A DNA stretch of 64,000 bases from assembly GCA_907163375.1 (NCBI GenBank), contig CAJQUW010004600.1, positions 248,001 to 312,000 of the forward strand, written 5' to 3'. Shown here piece by piece: positions 8,581-18,800 of this stretch; position 1 is the first letter of the stretch; each line of letters begins with the position of its first letter. Made by a program: the position numbers and the translations under genes. The stretch is from Prostheceraeus crozeri (taxonomy: Eukaryota > Platyhelminthes > Polycladida > Euryleptidae). The notes below the pieces were generated by a model. It had not been told where the DNA came from. It searched no databases and saw only the letters and a list, made by a program, of their open reading frames with translations.

Positions 8581-9289
8581 ATGAATGTCCTCCCTTCATT
8601 CCTTCATCATTTCGTCTCCGTGATAGAGACAAGAAGAACTAATGGTTCATTCTCGCATGCTTGGCCAACTGTTGGGAGACAAGTGAAATGCTGATTTTAT
8701 GAGGTAACCTGTGGCAGATAGCTAAATGTCGCCCTGGCGGTCAGAGTACAACGTTGAGACGAAACATTGCAAACATGACGCAGAGAGGTTTCACAAGGAT
8801 TACCATTGCCCACGTCCCGTGCAGCCACGGACTTCACCGCTGTCTCGAAATCACCCACAGGAAGTATCACACCGAAAATCGTGCACCGTCCATGACTTGA
8901 TCGCCAGACATGAAAACCGGTGGAGTTGGTAAGAGGTTGGCAGACTTTGATCAGCTTGATAGCAAGCCGTAGAGAGCTTGATTCACCAGCGTTTTGCAAT
9001 GGAGATGTTTAGAGGCTACCCATGACAAGATAGCTAAGACTCAACCGATTGGCGTTCAAAGTGCTACGTTGAGAACTGTGTCAAATGCCCAACATGAGAC
9101 ATGAGTTGCCCCAGCGGTTTCGGTCTAAACTATGACACACTCCCTTGCCACACTTATCACTACGGCATCGTCCGCCGTCCCGAAGGAACACCCTGTCAGT
9201 GGAACATTACAGTAAAACTCTCCGTGTCTTGCTCGCTTTCAGTGAAAAGCCGCTTAGTCCATATGTGGCTCAGACATCATTAAAAATCA
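8581..9289 (+). pseudogene. flanking module A with decayed small genes
   Basis: Two related stretches, about 8690-8930 and 8999-9230, resemble the minus-strand gene at 51508-51720: both hold gatagctaa and then caaagtgctacgttgag or a variant. Near 8900 the words gacatgaaaaccggtggagtt match the conserved frame at 26184-26402. The module is therefore a worn copy of the small-gene block seen in modules B and C. Nothing here looks functional. Confidence 0.5.
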
Positions 9290-9724
9290 TCTAGTTGACT
9301 TCAGCAGGGTCGAACACCCCAGAGAACTTCCAAAACTAGTGAATTTAAATTTTTCAACTTTTTAGCACTACTTATGAAATTTTATAAGTAGTCTATCACT
9401 TAGGGAAGGTCAAGACCTATCGAACATTTCTTGAATCAAATCAAACGGACTTGTAGAAGCAAAGTTACAAGCCTTTAAAGTTTTGGAGTCTTTTATGGCC
9501 TGGAGACGAAGGCCATTTCCTGGCGAACCTCTAAGTCTGACGCCTTAGCTGACTTCAGCAATGAAATTTTCTAAGTCGGTTAAACCCGGTTTTTCAGATT
9601 TCCAATGCTGTCATCAGAGCTCCAGAGTTCACCTACCCCAACCCAGTCGGGAGGAGAACTGATTTCCACAAGCCGAGTTTCCACTGATATAGTGTGTGGC
9701 GATCAGCTGATGACGTAATACCCA
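9290..9724 (+). repeat. shared flank block, copy A
   Basis: Long near-identity to 26405-26700 in module B, from ttgacttcagcagg through acttataagtagtctatc-type text to ggcctggagacgaaggcc and ctaagtctgacgcc. A more diverged inverted copy is at about 49360-49440. Near 9690 the sequence tagtgtgtggcgatcagctg matches what follows the mariner insertion in copy B, so this copy shows the uninterrupted site. No gene is visible. Confidence 0.85.
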
Positions 9725-11235
9725 TCATTCAAACACTAAAAACCCGTCTATCTCCAGTTCTAGTGCTCCGATGGAGCTGGCAATACACCATTTCCATGTA
9801 GAATTTGACGCTGAATCCGAATCTGCCCTCCATTTTCCCATCCGACGCTTCGGTTTGGCTCTACAGCCCACAGCCATCGCAAAAATTCTAACAGTCGTTT
9901 TTCGGAAAAAATGATGAAAAATGTTTTCTCTCCGATGGCTTTCAAATTTAGCATGCCGAAGCAGAATGTGACACTGATTCCAAATCTGGTCTCTGTTTTC
10001 CCGTCCGAGGATTGCTTCACCCGCTAGAGCGATTTTCATAAACATTCTAACTCTGTCGTTTTTCGCCAAGGTCCCAAATTTTCAATAACATCTCACCTCT
10101 AAACGAAGGCAGATACAAACAAGCCATGTTTTCCACTGAATTTGTCTCACTCCCAGCTTTCAAACGAGCTATGGCACGACTTTGTACGATGTCTACAACC
10201 AAAGTTGGAAGATCGCTGCCGAGGGGGGGGACGTCCTCAAAAACTTTTTCTCTCCGATTGACTTGAAACTCACCATGTTGATAGAGAATTTCATGCTGAT
10301 TCCAAATCTGAAATCGGTTTTCCCATCCGATGCTTCGTTTTGACGCTAGAGACCAAAACGTCCAAAATTCTAACTCTGTCTTTTTTCGACAAGGTCCAAA
10401 ATTTTAAATAACATCTCACCTCTAAACGAAAGCAGATATGATCAAGCCATGTTTTCCACTGAATTTGTCTCACTCCCAGCTTTCAAACGAGCTATTGCGC
10501 GACTTTGTACGATGTCTACAACCAAAGTTAGAAGATCGCTGCCGAGGGGGGGGAGGTCAGAACTTTTTCTCTCCGATTGAGTTGGGAAGAAGTTCCTACA
10601 CCCAACTTTGACCAAAACGTCCGAATTTGCACTCCATTTTCCATTCCGAGGTCTCGTTCTGCCCGAAAAACGACTTTTCTCATCCCAAAACCTCCAACAC
10701 CTGCCTTTTTCAACTCTGACGGTTTCCTGCCATTTCCTCCCTAAACCCAAGAAAATGAGCCCAAACTGATCTTTCCACTGCATTTTTCTCACTTTTAGCT
10801 TTCAAATGAGCTATTGCACGACTTTCTACGATGTCTACAACCAAAGTTGGAAGTTTGGCAGGGGGGGAGGTCAGAAGTTTTTCTATCCGATTGAGTTGGA
10901 AATCACACCACAGATGTAGAATTTCGCGTAGAGTCCGAATTTGCACTCCGTTTTCCCTTCCGAGGCCTCCTTCATGTCGAAAAACGACTTTTTGAGCTTT
11001 CCACTGCATTTTTCTCACTCTTAGCTTTCAAATGAGCTATTGCACGACTTTCTACCATCTCTAACACCAAAGTTGGAAGATCGTTGCCGAGGTGGGGGAG
11101 GTCAGAACTTTTTCTCTCCAATGTTGCTGGAAACAACCTTCCTAACCCAAAATTTCGCGTAGAATCCGAATCTGCACTCCGTTTTCCCATCCGAGGCCTC
11201 CTTCATGCCGAATTCCAGCCTTTCTCATCCCAACA
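9725..11235. repeat. about 320-bp tandem repeats with G-runs
   Basis: The line agctttcaaacgagctat followed by gactttgtacgatgtctac recurs at about 10157, 10479, 10798 and 11024 (spacings about 322, 319 and 226). Each unit ends in gccgagg plus a run of seven or eight G, then gaactttttctctcc. Open frames across it on the minus strand are Ser/Arg/Lys-rich products of the repeat and are not taken as genes. Related units lie inverted at about 48390-49070. Confidence 0.85.
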
Positions 11236-11417
11236 CCAACATCCACCCTTCCCACACTCTATTCCTCACACATTCCTATCACCTTCCTTCCCATCCCTTA
11301 CCCGAACACTCCTTCCTTCCTTCCAGAGGGGGGGAGGGACCTGTTTCCTCCTCTCGGACCCATCCTTCCATCACATCCTTGAGGCTCTCCCTCACACTTC
11401 CTTCCAGAGGGGGGGGG
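11236..11417. repeat. pyrimidine-rich stretch with two G-runs
   Basis: C/T-rich on the plus strand (cttccttccttcc, ccttcccatccc). The phrase cttccttccagagggggg occurs twice, around 11315-11336 and 11399-11417. This is a worn end of the tandem repeat array, next to the abrupt change to AT-rich DNA at about 11441. No coding signal is credited. Confidence 0.6.
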
Positions 11418-11440
11418 ATGAGTCAGCCTGATGACTCATC
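11418..11440. promoter_or_regulatory. perfect inverted pair of TGAGTCA sites
   Basis: gatgagtca and tgactcatc are exact complements separated by five bases. TGAGTCA is the consensus site of AP-1/bZIP factors. It sits exactly at the border between the G-run repeats and the AT-rich Polinton, so it may also be just a junction palindrome. Confidence 0.45.
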
Positions 11441-11646
11441 ACTGCACCGCACTGCACTTGATTTTGGAATGGGGTTACTACTTTCGCTTGTGCAGATTGT
11501 TTTGATTGTTTTAATTTTTCAAATTTATCTTTACATATTTCATGTGTTTCATCAATTTCTTTTGTAAGATTAAATGTATTTCGATGAAAATTTTGATTTA
11601 ATATTTGTAGCTGATAAATATATTCTTTATCATATTGTTCTTTATA

Positions 11647-12759
11647 TTAGTGTTGACATTTTTTTAAACATTTACTTATTTTTTGATTGGTTTCATTTTC
11701 TTCATTATTTAATTCTTTGTTGTCTTCATTTAATTTTTGTATCGTTTCTATCTTATTTTGATATTTATGGCCATATTCTTGTACTAATATTTTTGTTTGT
11801 TGTTGATAATCTGTTTTACATTTTTGTAAAATTTCATGTAAATTTTGTATGTTTTGTTGATATTTTAAAGATAAAGATGGATAATCGGAATCATAATCAC
11901 AATTATAATTACGTCCTTTATAATTATTATGATTAATAATTATTGGTGATAGTGTTTTTATAATTTCAAATTTTTCAGTACATATTATATTTCCTTGGTA
12001 AAAAATATTATGATGCATGTAATTTCCTCTATCATTATATACTATTTCTGATTCACATAAATTTTTATTACTCAAATAAAATTTTTTTGAATATGAGTAA
12101 AATGGAGTAATATTACCAATAGAAACATAATTCACATTAAATTCAAAAACATTTACTTCTATTAAATTTTTATTCTTTTTATGAAACTTTATTAACCTAT
12201 TATAATCATATGGAAATTCATGTAAGGAATCAGAGAGATCAAATTCCTTTATATATTCTTCTTTATTGTAATGACTTAGTCTTTCTTTATGATATCTTGC
12301 AGGATGTAAATGTGCTATAATACTCCACAGAAAACAATAATCATCTTCATTTTTTATGTTGATTATTTGTGGTGAACTGAAAGGTAAAGGAACATAACTA
12401 CCCCCAGTATTATTTTTATATTTATCAATTACTATTTTCTTAGATAGTATTTTAACAAATCTCCAACCAGATTCACGTAACTTGGCTTCAATTATACAAT
12501 TTTCTAAATTAAGTATCACTTGTTCAAATACGGGTTGTATATCATTTACATTATGAATTTCTTGTGATTTTGTAATATGTCCTTGTATTATTTCTTCAGG
12601 AATTCTATCAGGTCCATTTTTTGTATAAAGTACTTCTACATTCATATAACATTTGAAAGATTTCTTAAATATTTTGAAAAAGTTTGTTAATACATTATAA
12701 AAAGTTTCATCGGTTTTATTATATTCAACGGGCGAAGCCCTAGAACCTTCGCTTCGCAC
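11647..12759 (-). pseudogene. PolB-type amino-terminal module (Polinton polymerase-like)
   Basis: The middle reads ESGWRFVKILSKKIVIDKY, then YVPLPF, then CFLWSIIAHLHPA, HKERLSHY, and VNVFEF. This is the conserved region that precedes the exonuclease and polymerase domains in many Polinton PolB genes (SGW ... INKY ... CFxWSIxAxLxP ... ISVNVF). The rest of the frame is a coiled-coil-like stretch (KYQQNIQNLHEILQKCK). No polymerase A, B or C motif is present in the window, so the polymerase itself is not here. It may be a relic or a stand-alone protein. Confidence 0.6.
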
Positions 12760-12810
12760 AGATTCATTAAATAAATATTTTATATCTGTTATTGGCGAAG
12801 CCCTAGAACC

Positions 12811-13240
12811 TTAGGTTCGTTCGGCTTCATCAAATTCATCTATTTCGTTCAATTCATCAGTATCGCTAAATAAATATCTTCCATCTGGTATGGACTCATC
12901 TTCACTATTAAAAACTTTTCTATATTCTGAATGTGAATAATCATCAAATATTTTTTTAACTTTTATATCAGTAGGTAATGTTTCTAGATAGTTTTTATAA
13001 TTATTTAATTTTAATATATTTCCTTCATCAACTCGATCTACATTTTGTAAATGCAATTTACTTTGTAAATGAGATTGATAACTTCTTTTTGTTTGCAACT
13101 TTTTTTACATAAGTTACAATAAAACTTGGTATTTTCCATTTTTTTTTATTTTTTAAAGAATAAATTTGTGTTTTAATTTTAGATATAAACATTCTAATAT
13201 GAAGGTCTTGAGAGTTATTATATATTATTATATATTTCAC
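12811..13240 (-). pseudogene. small protein with half a C2H2-like finger, upstream of the PolB module
   Basis: The frame at 12811-13098 contains SHLQSKLHLQNVD, resembling the helix half of a C2H2 zinc finger (H-x5-H), followed by an acidic end (SDTDELNEIDEFDEAE). Zinc fingers of this kind stand at the front of some Polinton polymerases, and P3 in this window has one. Its position just upstream of the PolB module fits that, but the assignment is tentative. Confidence 0.35.
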
Positions 13241-13261
13241 GTTCTTAAGTTATTTTATTTT

Positions 13262-13355
13262 CTTTATCACATTAAGTTTTATCACATTAAGTTTTATCAT
13301 ATTAAGTTTTATCATATTAAGTTTTATCATATTTAGTTTTATCATATAACGTTTT
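13262..13355. repeat. 16-bp tandem repeat at the end of the 451-residue gene
   Basis: About six copies of attaagttttatcac/t in a row, spanning the last codons of the minus-strand gene and its 3-prime flank. The coding part yields the DKT/YDKT ending. The number of units is likely to vary between copies. Confidence 0.75.
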
Positions 13356-14672
13356 ATCAAAAGATAATTTAAATTTATTTTCACTAACTATTGATTCTTC
13401 ATCATCATAAATTGATTCTTCAACATCATAAATTACACTTTTTGGTATAGGATGCCATTCCCTGATAGGAATATCTAATTCCAAATTATATTTATTATTT
13501 GATAATAATATAATAGAGAAAAATATTGGTCTTTGATCTCTTTTGGAAAATTTAATAACACCACCATAATCTGAATCACTTTTAGTTTTTATTAAAGATG
13601 ATAAAATTTTAAATTGATTAGATGTAAATCCTAATTTAAATTTTGTAGACCCGACACATAGTTGTCTAACAGTATCTTCAACTATTCCATCATTATTATT
13701 TTCAATTGTAGGAAAATGAAATTTTGATAAATTTTGATTATATGTAGTATTAATATCATGTTGAGACATGAATTTTTCTTCACTTAAATTTTTATAATTA
13801 CTAATATTTTTGTGATCTCTTTTACCATTTACACCTTTTTCAGATGTTTCAGAATCATCATTTATATTATCATCATCTATATTATCAGCATCATTATTGT
13901 CATCATTATTATTATAAGATTCTTTAAAATTATTATTATCAGATTCTTTAAAATTATTATGATTATGGGCATTGTTAATAGTATAAGGTGTTGTCCACAT
14001 ATAAATTTTTTCTTGTTGAGCGAAGCCATTTATATAAGATTTTAACAAATTAATATTTAAGTTTGAATATAATCCTATATATGTATCATCATCATATCTT
14101 TGGGGCATTTCTAATGTTTCTTGTTTATAAATTGTATCTCTATAATATACTTGACATAATAATTCTTCATTATGTTTTTTACTCTCTATGTGAATATTAT
14201 ATTGGTTTTGTTCATCAACAAATAATCTTATTTTTTCCTTTAAAAACGAATTCAATTTTTTAACTAATTCTTTAATATTGATATAATTGATAATTTTAGT
14301 TTCTATCCAATCACTATTACTAATTGGTAATACTGCTCTAATAAAACCATAAACATTATTATGACCAATAATAACCATATTTTCTTTATTTAATTCTACA
14401 TAAGCAACATCATTATATTTACTGACAATATCCATAAATTTTATAAATGGATCCCCCGGGAAAATACAATAGTTAGTTTCTATAAAAGGTAAACCTTTAG
14501 TCTGTTCTCTAAATATTTCTGCTTGTAACTCAAATAAATTGTTTACATCTATACATGGATTATTATTATTATTATTATCAAAACATTTATTTTCAAATCC
14601 CGATGATCTCGTCGAATAAGAAGAACAGGATGATGCGGGCGAATACAATTTTTTTAAATTTGCTTTTTCCAT
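13317..14672 (-). CDS. unknown 451-residue P2 protein with Asn/Asp-rich insert
   Basis: A long open frame with a Ser-rich start (SPASSCSSYSTRSSG), a folded-looking first half (DPFIKFMDIVSKYNDVAYVE, NVYGFIRAVLP) and an Asn/Asp-rich low-complexity middle (about residues 235-275). A folded second half follows (FKLGFTSNQFKILSSLIK). The end repeats DKTxYDKT, encoded by 16-bp tandem repeats. Two folded halves around a linker would suit a sliding-clamp-like processivity factor, but no residue pattern proves it. Its start faces the fibre-like gene across a 74-base A/T-rich gap, suggesting a shared divergent promoter. Confidence 0.6.
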   Translation of the reverse strand: MEKANLKKLYSPASSCSSYSTRSSGFENKCFDNNNNNNPCIDVNNLFELQAEIFREQTKGLPFIETNYCIFPGDPFIKFMDIVSKYNDVAYVELNKENMVIIGHNNVYGFIRAVLPISNSDWIETKIINYINIKELVKKLNSFLKEKIRLFVDEQNQYNIHIESKKHNEELLCQVYYRDTIYKQETLEMPQRYDDDTYIGLYSNLNINLLKSYINGFAQQEKIYMWTTPYTINNAHNHNNFKESDNNNFKESYNNNDDNNDADNIDDDNINDDSETSEKGVNGKRDHKNISNYKNLSEEKFMSQHDINTTYNQNLSKFHFPTIENNNDGIVEDTVRQLCVGSTKFKLGFTSNQFKILSSLIKTKSDSDYGGVIKFSKRDQRPIFFSIILLSNNKYNLELDIPIREWHPIPKSVIYDVEESIYDDEESIVSENKFKLSFDKTLYDKTKYDKT

Positions 14673-14746
14673 TTTTTTATTTTTATTAGAAAAAATTTTA
14701 TTTTTTTATTTTTATTAGAAAAATTTTTATTTTTTTATCGTTAAAA
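14673..14746. promoter_or_regulatory. divergent A/T-rich promoter region of P2
   Basis: Between two divergent starts lie two copies of a block ttttttatttttattagaa. Both genes begin directly after A-runs. No TATA box separate from the A/T background can be told apart. Confidence 0.4.
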
Positions 14747-15633
14747 ATGATGTTACCAAATGTTGGTGGAGGTGCATATATCCCGAATAATCGTGAATTA
14801 GAAATAAAAATAGAAAATAATATCATGAAAACTGGAGACGTTTTATCTGGTCCATTACATCTTTCTATTCTTCCGCAACAAAATACAGAGTTAGCAAATA
14901 AACAATATGTTGATACACAAATCAATGACTTAAAAGAAAAATATATAAACGATGTTTTGGTTCCACTGATGAATGAATCAAAGTTGCTTAAACTTAATGA
15001 CAAATCATTAAACGAAAACTTATTAAAACTTGATAAAAAGGATAGAGAGCTAGAAGTAGATATAGCAAAACTTTTTAAAAAAATTTCTGAACAATCAAAA
15101 ATTTTAATATTACTTTCCATAAATTTAAAATCTGCAGTCATTAAAAATAAACATCAGATAAAATTATTGAAAGAACAATTAGAAGATGAAATAGAAAAAC
15201 TACCTGAAAGAATTTTAAAAAAATAAAGCGGTTACAAACTACATTCCAAAAAAGTGTTGATGAATTAAGTTCTAAAATTACTCAACAAATGAAAAAGATG
15301 AATAGAATAATAAATGAAGTAAACTCACTTAATGAAAAAGTTCATAAAATGAAAACTCTTAAAATCAATTTAGAAAATTAATTAAAGAAAAATTTACAAG
15401 AAAACTCTAAAGAAAATAAAGAACAATTAGATGCTGTTAAAAGACAATTAGATGTTCTTAAAGTTAAATTGAATGCTCTTAAAACGGCGTTAAAGATGAA
15501 TCAGGAGAAAATGCAAGTTAATAGAAAAGAAATTAAAATACATCACACGCTGCTTGACGCGATAGATAAAGTGCAAAAGAAAATTAATAAAGTTATCACG
15601 AAGTTGTTGTCCATTCACACACGTAAATCTTGA
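14747..15633 (+). pseudogene. fibre-like coiled-coil protein
   Basis: Near residue 28 the text MKTGDVLSGPLHLS followed by ANKQYVDTQI matches a motif found at the neck of phage tail fibres and Polinton fibres (M-xGD-L-xG, then AxNKxYVD). Everything after it is heptad-like helix (LKEKYINDVLVPLM, KKDRELEVDIAKLF) and continues as coiled coil to about 15633. A trimeric attachment fibre on the virion is the likely role, by analogy. The gene looks broken in its distal part. Confidence 0.55.
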
Positions 15634-15751
15634 TAGAACTTTGTTCGGAGGCTTTAGCCGATCGGACCAAAGGTCCTCAGGTTACTAACCATTCCTAAAC
15701 GTAAATCTTAACGTAAATATTTTTCCCAAAAGTCAAATTTAATCATAAAAA
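15634..15751. other. spacer between fibre-like and pVI-like genes
   Basis: Contains a short G/C-richer hairpin (gctttagccgatcggacc region) and two partial repeats of cgtaaatctt. The end is an A-rich leader running into the next start codon. No gene is seen. Confidence 0.35.
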
Positions 15752-16072
15752 ATGCCTATAATTTATAAACACAATCTTAAACATTTTGCTTCAAATCAAA
15801 AAATTGCTCATGAACCATCTATGAAATCTGTTTACCATTATGACAGTGTAGAAACAATTCAAAAAGAAGGGGCTGGCATCTTTTCTGGTATTGGAAGTAT
15901 CGTTAACTTAATTAAAAATAATAAAGATTTGATTACATCTGCTGCTAAAGGAGCAGCTGCTATAGGTAGTACAGCTAGTGCCATATCAAATGCTGTTAAG
16001 TCTCAAAACGAATCAAAACAACTAGAAGCTATTCGTAAACTTAAGAATGATTCTGAAGAGCTAAAAAATTAA
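15752..16072 (+). CDS. small membrane-active virion protein (pVI/pX-like)
   Basis: 106 residues. The centre is a Gly/Ala-rich amphipathic stretch (GAGIFSGIGSIVNLIK, then TSAAKGAAAIGSTASAI) with a charged helical tail. In Polintons and adintoviruses such proteins sit by the capsid gene and are compared with adenovirus pVI, which breaks endosomal membranes. A second protein of similar style follows at 17960. An A-rich leader (cataaaaa) touches the start codon. Confidence 0.55.
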   Translation: MPIIYKHNLKHFASNQKIAHEPSMKSVYHYDSVETIQKEGAGIFSGIGSIVNLIKNNKDLITSAAKGAAAIGSTASAISNAVKSQNESKQLEAIRKLKNDSEELKN

Positions 16073-16296
16073 AAAAACTTTCAGAGGAAACAAAAAACAA
16101 AATTGCTAACATAGCTGCAGGGTCTGATAGTAAACATAATGAAAAAGAATAATGAAAAAACAATTGAAGAAATAAGAGGCAATGGTCTAGCAAAATTCTA
16201 AAATTATATTTTAATAAAATTTTTTTAGTAAAACTTTTTTAGTAAAATTTTTTCTGTGTGTGAGAAAAACAAAAAGTCAAATTATTTTTTATAAAA
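16073..16296. other. spacer before the P2 capsid gene
   Basis: The first part continues helical Lys/Glu-rich coding-like text. The second holds three copies of a ttttttagtaaaa word (16210-16250), then an A/T-rich leader that runs into the capsid start. Probably promoter sequence. Confidence 0.4.
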
Positions 16297-17636
16297 ATGT
16301 CTTCTCTTATCGAACATAAATTTAGATTAGACGATCCTCCGTTCGTCAGTTACAATCAAAAAAAGAATGACTATATCAAAATTGCTATGAATCCTGGATC
16401 TTCAAGTAGAGTAAATACTGGAGGTGATTTAATTTTTGAAGTTGATAATCAGCAGAGTTATTTATATTTACCTGATTCATTTTTACACTGTGAATATTCT
16501 TTATATAGTAATGCTAATTTTACAACACAATTACCAGATACCGATAATATTGCATTAGAGAATAATTTCTTTCCAAGATTATTTACACAAATGCGTTTAG
16601 ATGTTGCAACTCAAAATATAGAAACAATAAGTGATTCTCCAGGTGTAATTGATACAATGCTTAGATTTGTAACAATTGGTGAAAATAATAAAAAGTATGA
16701 AATCGAAGGTTGGTTTCCTGATACGAATGATGGTATAATTGTTGATGATTTAACTCACGCTGGAACAGATGCAGCAAGAATTGCGAAAGATGTAGAAAAT
16801 ATTGCAAAACATTTAAATAAAGCAAACAATAGTGCATGTAAAGAAAGACGTGAATTTAACAAGAAAAGTAAACAGACAGTAAATTTGCTATTGTCTCCAT
16901 TATTCGGATATTTAGATTATGATAAAATATCATATCAATTGAAATTTAAATTAATAATTCATCGTACGGCAAATAATGAATTAATCTTTTTTGGTAAACT
17001 GGAAAAAAAGTATATTTAAAAATTGATAGACTTGAATGGTGGATTAAGCATATTACTCCTAGTTTAGAGGTTGAAACAGCTATTGCAAAAAGATTAAATA
17101 CTAGCAAACCAATTCCAGTAAATTTTCTAAAGCGTACTGCTAGTTCAGTAACTTTTTCCGAACAAAGATTTAACTGGCATTTTACTAGAACTTCGAATAC
17201 TCCAAGATATTTATTACTAACTTTTCAAAGAAATAAATCTCCAAGTTTTGATAAGAACAACAATCTATTTCATATTGATACAATTCGAAGTTTACAAGTT
17301 TCATTAAATCAAACCCGATATCCAATCGATCCATTAAGATTCGATGATACCAATAATCGATTTATGGAAGGATATGATTCTTATCGAAATCTTTGTATAG
17401 AATTTGGAGTTGAACCACAATCAACTCCTGGAGATTGGAGACATTTATATCCTGATTTCTGTTTCGATTTAAGTGCACAATCTGAAGATATTATCAAGAC
17501 TGGTTGTGATGTAACAATTAATATTGAAAAGAAAGATTCCACAACTTCATTGATGGCTTATGGCTTATTGCTAGAAGATGTAAAATATTCTATTGAAATT
17601 CTTAATGTAAAAAGGTGGCTAGGATCAGTTAATTAA
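16297..17636 (+). pseudogene. P2 major capsid protein (double jelly-roll)
   Basis: The opening reads VSYNQKKNDYIKI and YLYLPDSFLHCEYSL, followed by NNFFPRLFTQM, EGWFPDT and LLLSPLFGYLDYDK. The end has FCFDLSAQ and NVKRWLG. This is the second main type of Polinton/adintovirus capsid protein, with a beta-strand register quite unlike that of P1. The length of about 445 residues fits the family. The gene looks broken in this copy. Its closest relatives would be found in aquatic invertebrate Polintons; that is family knowledge, not a search. Confidence 0.75.
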
Positions 17637-17840
17637 AATTTTTGATAACTGAAAATTTTTTCGTAACTACAGTAGATTAAAAGTTCTTAACTAAAACTTT
17701 TTTCATAACTGCAATAGATTAAAGATTCTTAACTTAAAATTTTTCATAACTAGAATTGATTAAAAAAATTCTTCGATTAAAATTTATTCATAACTAGAAT
17801 AGATTAAAATTTTTGATGACTTAAATTTTTTTTATTAAAA
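17637..17840. repeat. spacer of about 45-bp repeats downstream of the P2 capsid gene
   Basis: The phrase cataactagaat/atagattaaaa with a ttcttaactaaaa or similar partner occurs four to five times in 200 bases. It separates the capsid gene from the next start and ends in an A-rich leader. It may carry promoter or termination signals. Confidence 0.6.
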
Positions 17841-17951
17841 ATGTCGCAAGCGAAAAGTAATAATAATAAAACTGTTGAATTAAAATTACGTAATATTGTT
17901 GACAAAAATACCCCTAAAACTATTACGATTAACAAAAAAAGTATTACATAA
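17841..17951 (+). CDS. 36-residue basic frame
   Basis: Begins MSQAKSNNNKTVELKL and ends NKKSIT. It starts right after an A-rich leader like the other P2 genes and stops nine bases before the next start. Too short to classify; perhaps a small virion peptide or the front of a longer gene. Confidence 0.3.
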   Translation: MSQAKSNNNKTVELKLRNIVDKNTPKTITINKKSIT

Positions 17952-17959
17952 GTAAACCA

Positions 17960-18322
17960 ATGATAGAGAATATTCAATTACAAGACGAAAAGAATGGCGG
18001 GATTCTCCCATTAATTCCACTAATAATAGGTGGCATAGCAGCAGCAGGAAGTGTCGCAGGTGGGACAGCTGGTATTGTCCAAGCAGTAAATAAAAATAAA
18101 TCAGAGAAGGCAGCATTAGAAGAACAAAAACGTCATAATAGAGAGTTAGAGAAAGTTGCTAGGGGTAATGGAAGAGTAGATAATTTTATTAGTAAATTAA
18201 AATTAGTTGATGAAGGAAAACGAGTTCTTAAAAATATTCTCCACAATGTTGATGATTTAATTGAAATCAAAGAAAATAAAGATGGTTCTGGAAAATATCT
18301 AAGTCCTAGCATGATTCGGTAA
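17960..18322 (+). CDS. pX-like protein with hydrophobic Gly/Ala segment
   Basis: 120 residues. After a short start comes GGILPLIPLIIGGIAAAGSV, a membrane-active segment typical of Polinton minor virion proteins, then a charged helical region (KSEKAALEEQKRHNRELEKV) and a C-terminal DDLIEIKENKDGSG. It is placed between capsid and PLA2/integrase genes. It functionally parallels the P1 pX-like protein but is not obviously homologous outside the hydrophobic part. Confidence 0.6.
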   Translation: MIENIQLQDEKNGGILPLIPLIIGGIAAAGSVAGGTAGIVQAVNKNKSEKAALEEQKRHNRELEKVARGNGRVDNFISKLKLVDEGKRVLKNILHNVDDLIEIKENKDGSGKYLSPSMIR

Positions 18323-18343
18323 AACTTTTATTTTATCTTTTAA

Positions 18344-18800
18344 AATGAATTCTACAAATTCCGAAAATTTAATTAAATTAAAAATTGCTAATTTAGATTT
18401 ATTGAATTAACTCTTAAAAGTACATAAAACCTCAAATTGTCAGCATTCCGGAGGTGACATACAAAAAACATTAGAAAACTTTCCTGGATTTATTTGGAGT
18501 AAATATTTGAAAGAAAAACATCTTCCTGGTCATTCATATACCGGCCCAGGAACTCGATTAGATATAAGACTAGATGAGAATAATAATCCAAAACCAGGTG
18601 AAGAACCAATAAATAGAGTAGATACCGCAGCTTTCAGACATGATTTAGCTTATTGAAATCATGACCTAAGTTCTCGACATGTAGCTGATAAGAAGATGAT
18701 TCAGGAATTAGATAGTATTCAAAATCCTACATTTAGAGAAAGAATTGAAAGAATGTTTGTTAAGAAAGCTTTACAAGCTAAAATATTGCTCGGTCAGGGT
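18344..18800 (+). pseudogene. phospholipase A2-like domain (parvovirus VP1 type)
   Basis: The segment HLPGHSYTGPGTRLDIRL gives the calcium-loop pattern YxGPG, and about 20 residues on the text VDTAAFRHDLAY holds the His-Asp dyad. Next comes DLSSRHVADKKMI. This is the secreted-PLA2 fold used by parvovirus VP1 to leave endosomes and known from some Polintons. It runs straight into the integrase frame at 18696, so a PLA2-integrase polyprotein, or read-through, is possible. The region looks broken. Confidence 0.65.

Noticed and set aside
9725-11018. Several Ser/Arg/Lys-rich minus-strand frames (for example 10442-10792)
   Set aside because: They repeat with the ~320-bp units and reflect repeat composition, not a gene family.
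12900-14700. Asn-rich and Tyr-rich frames on both strands of P2
   Set aside because: Low-complexity A/T-rich shadows; only frames with homology or a clear leader were kept.
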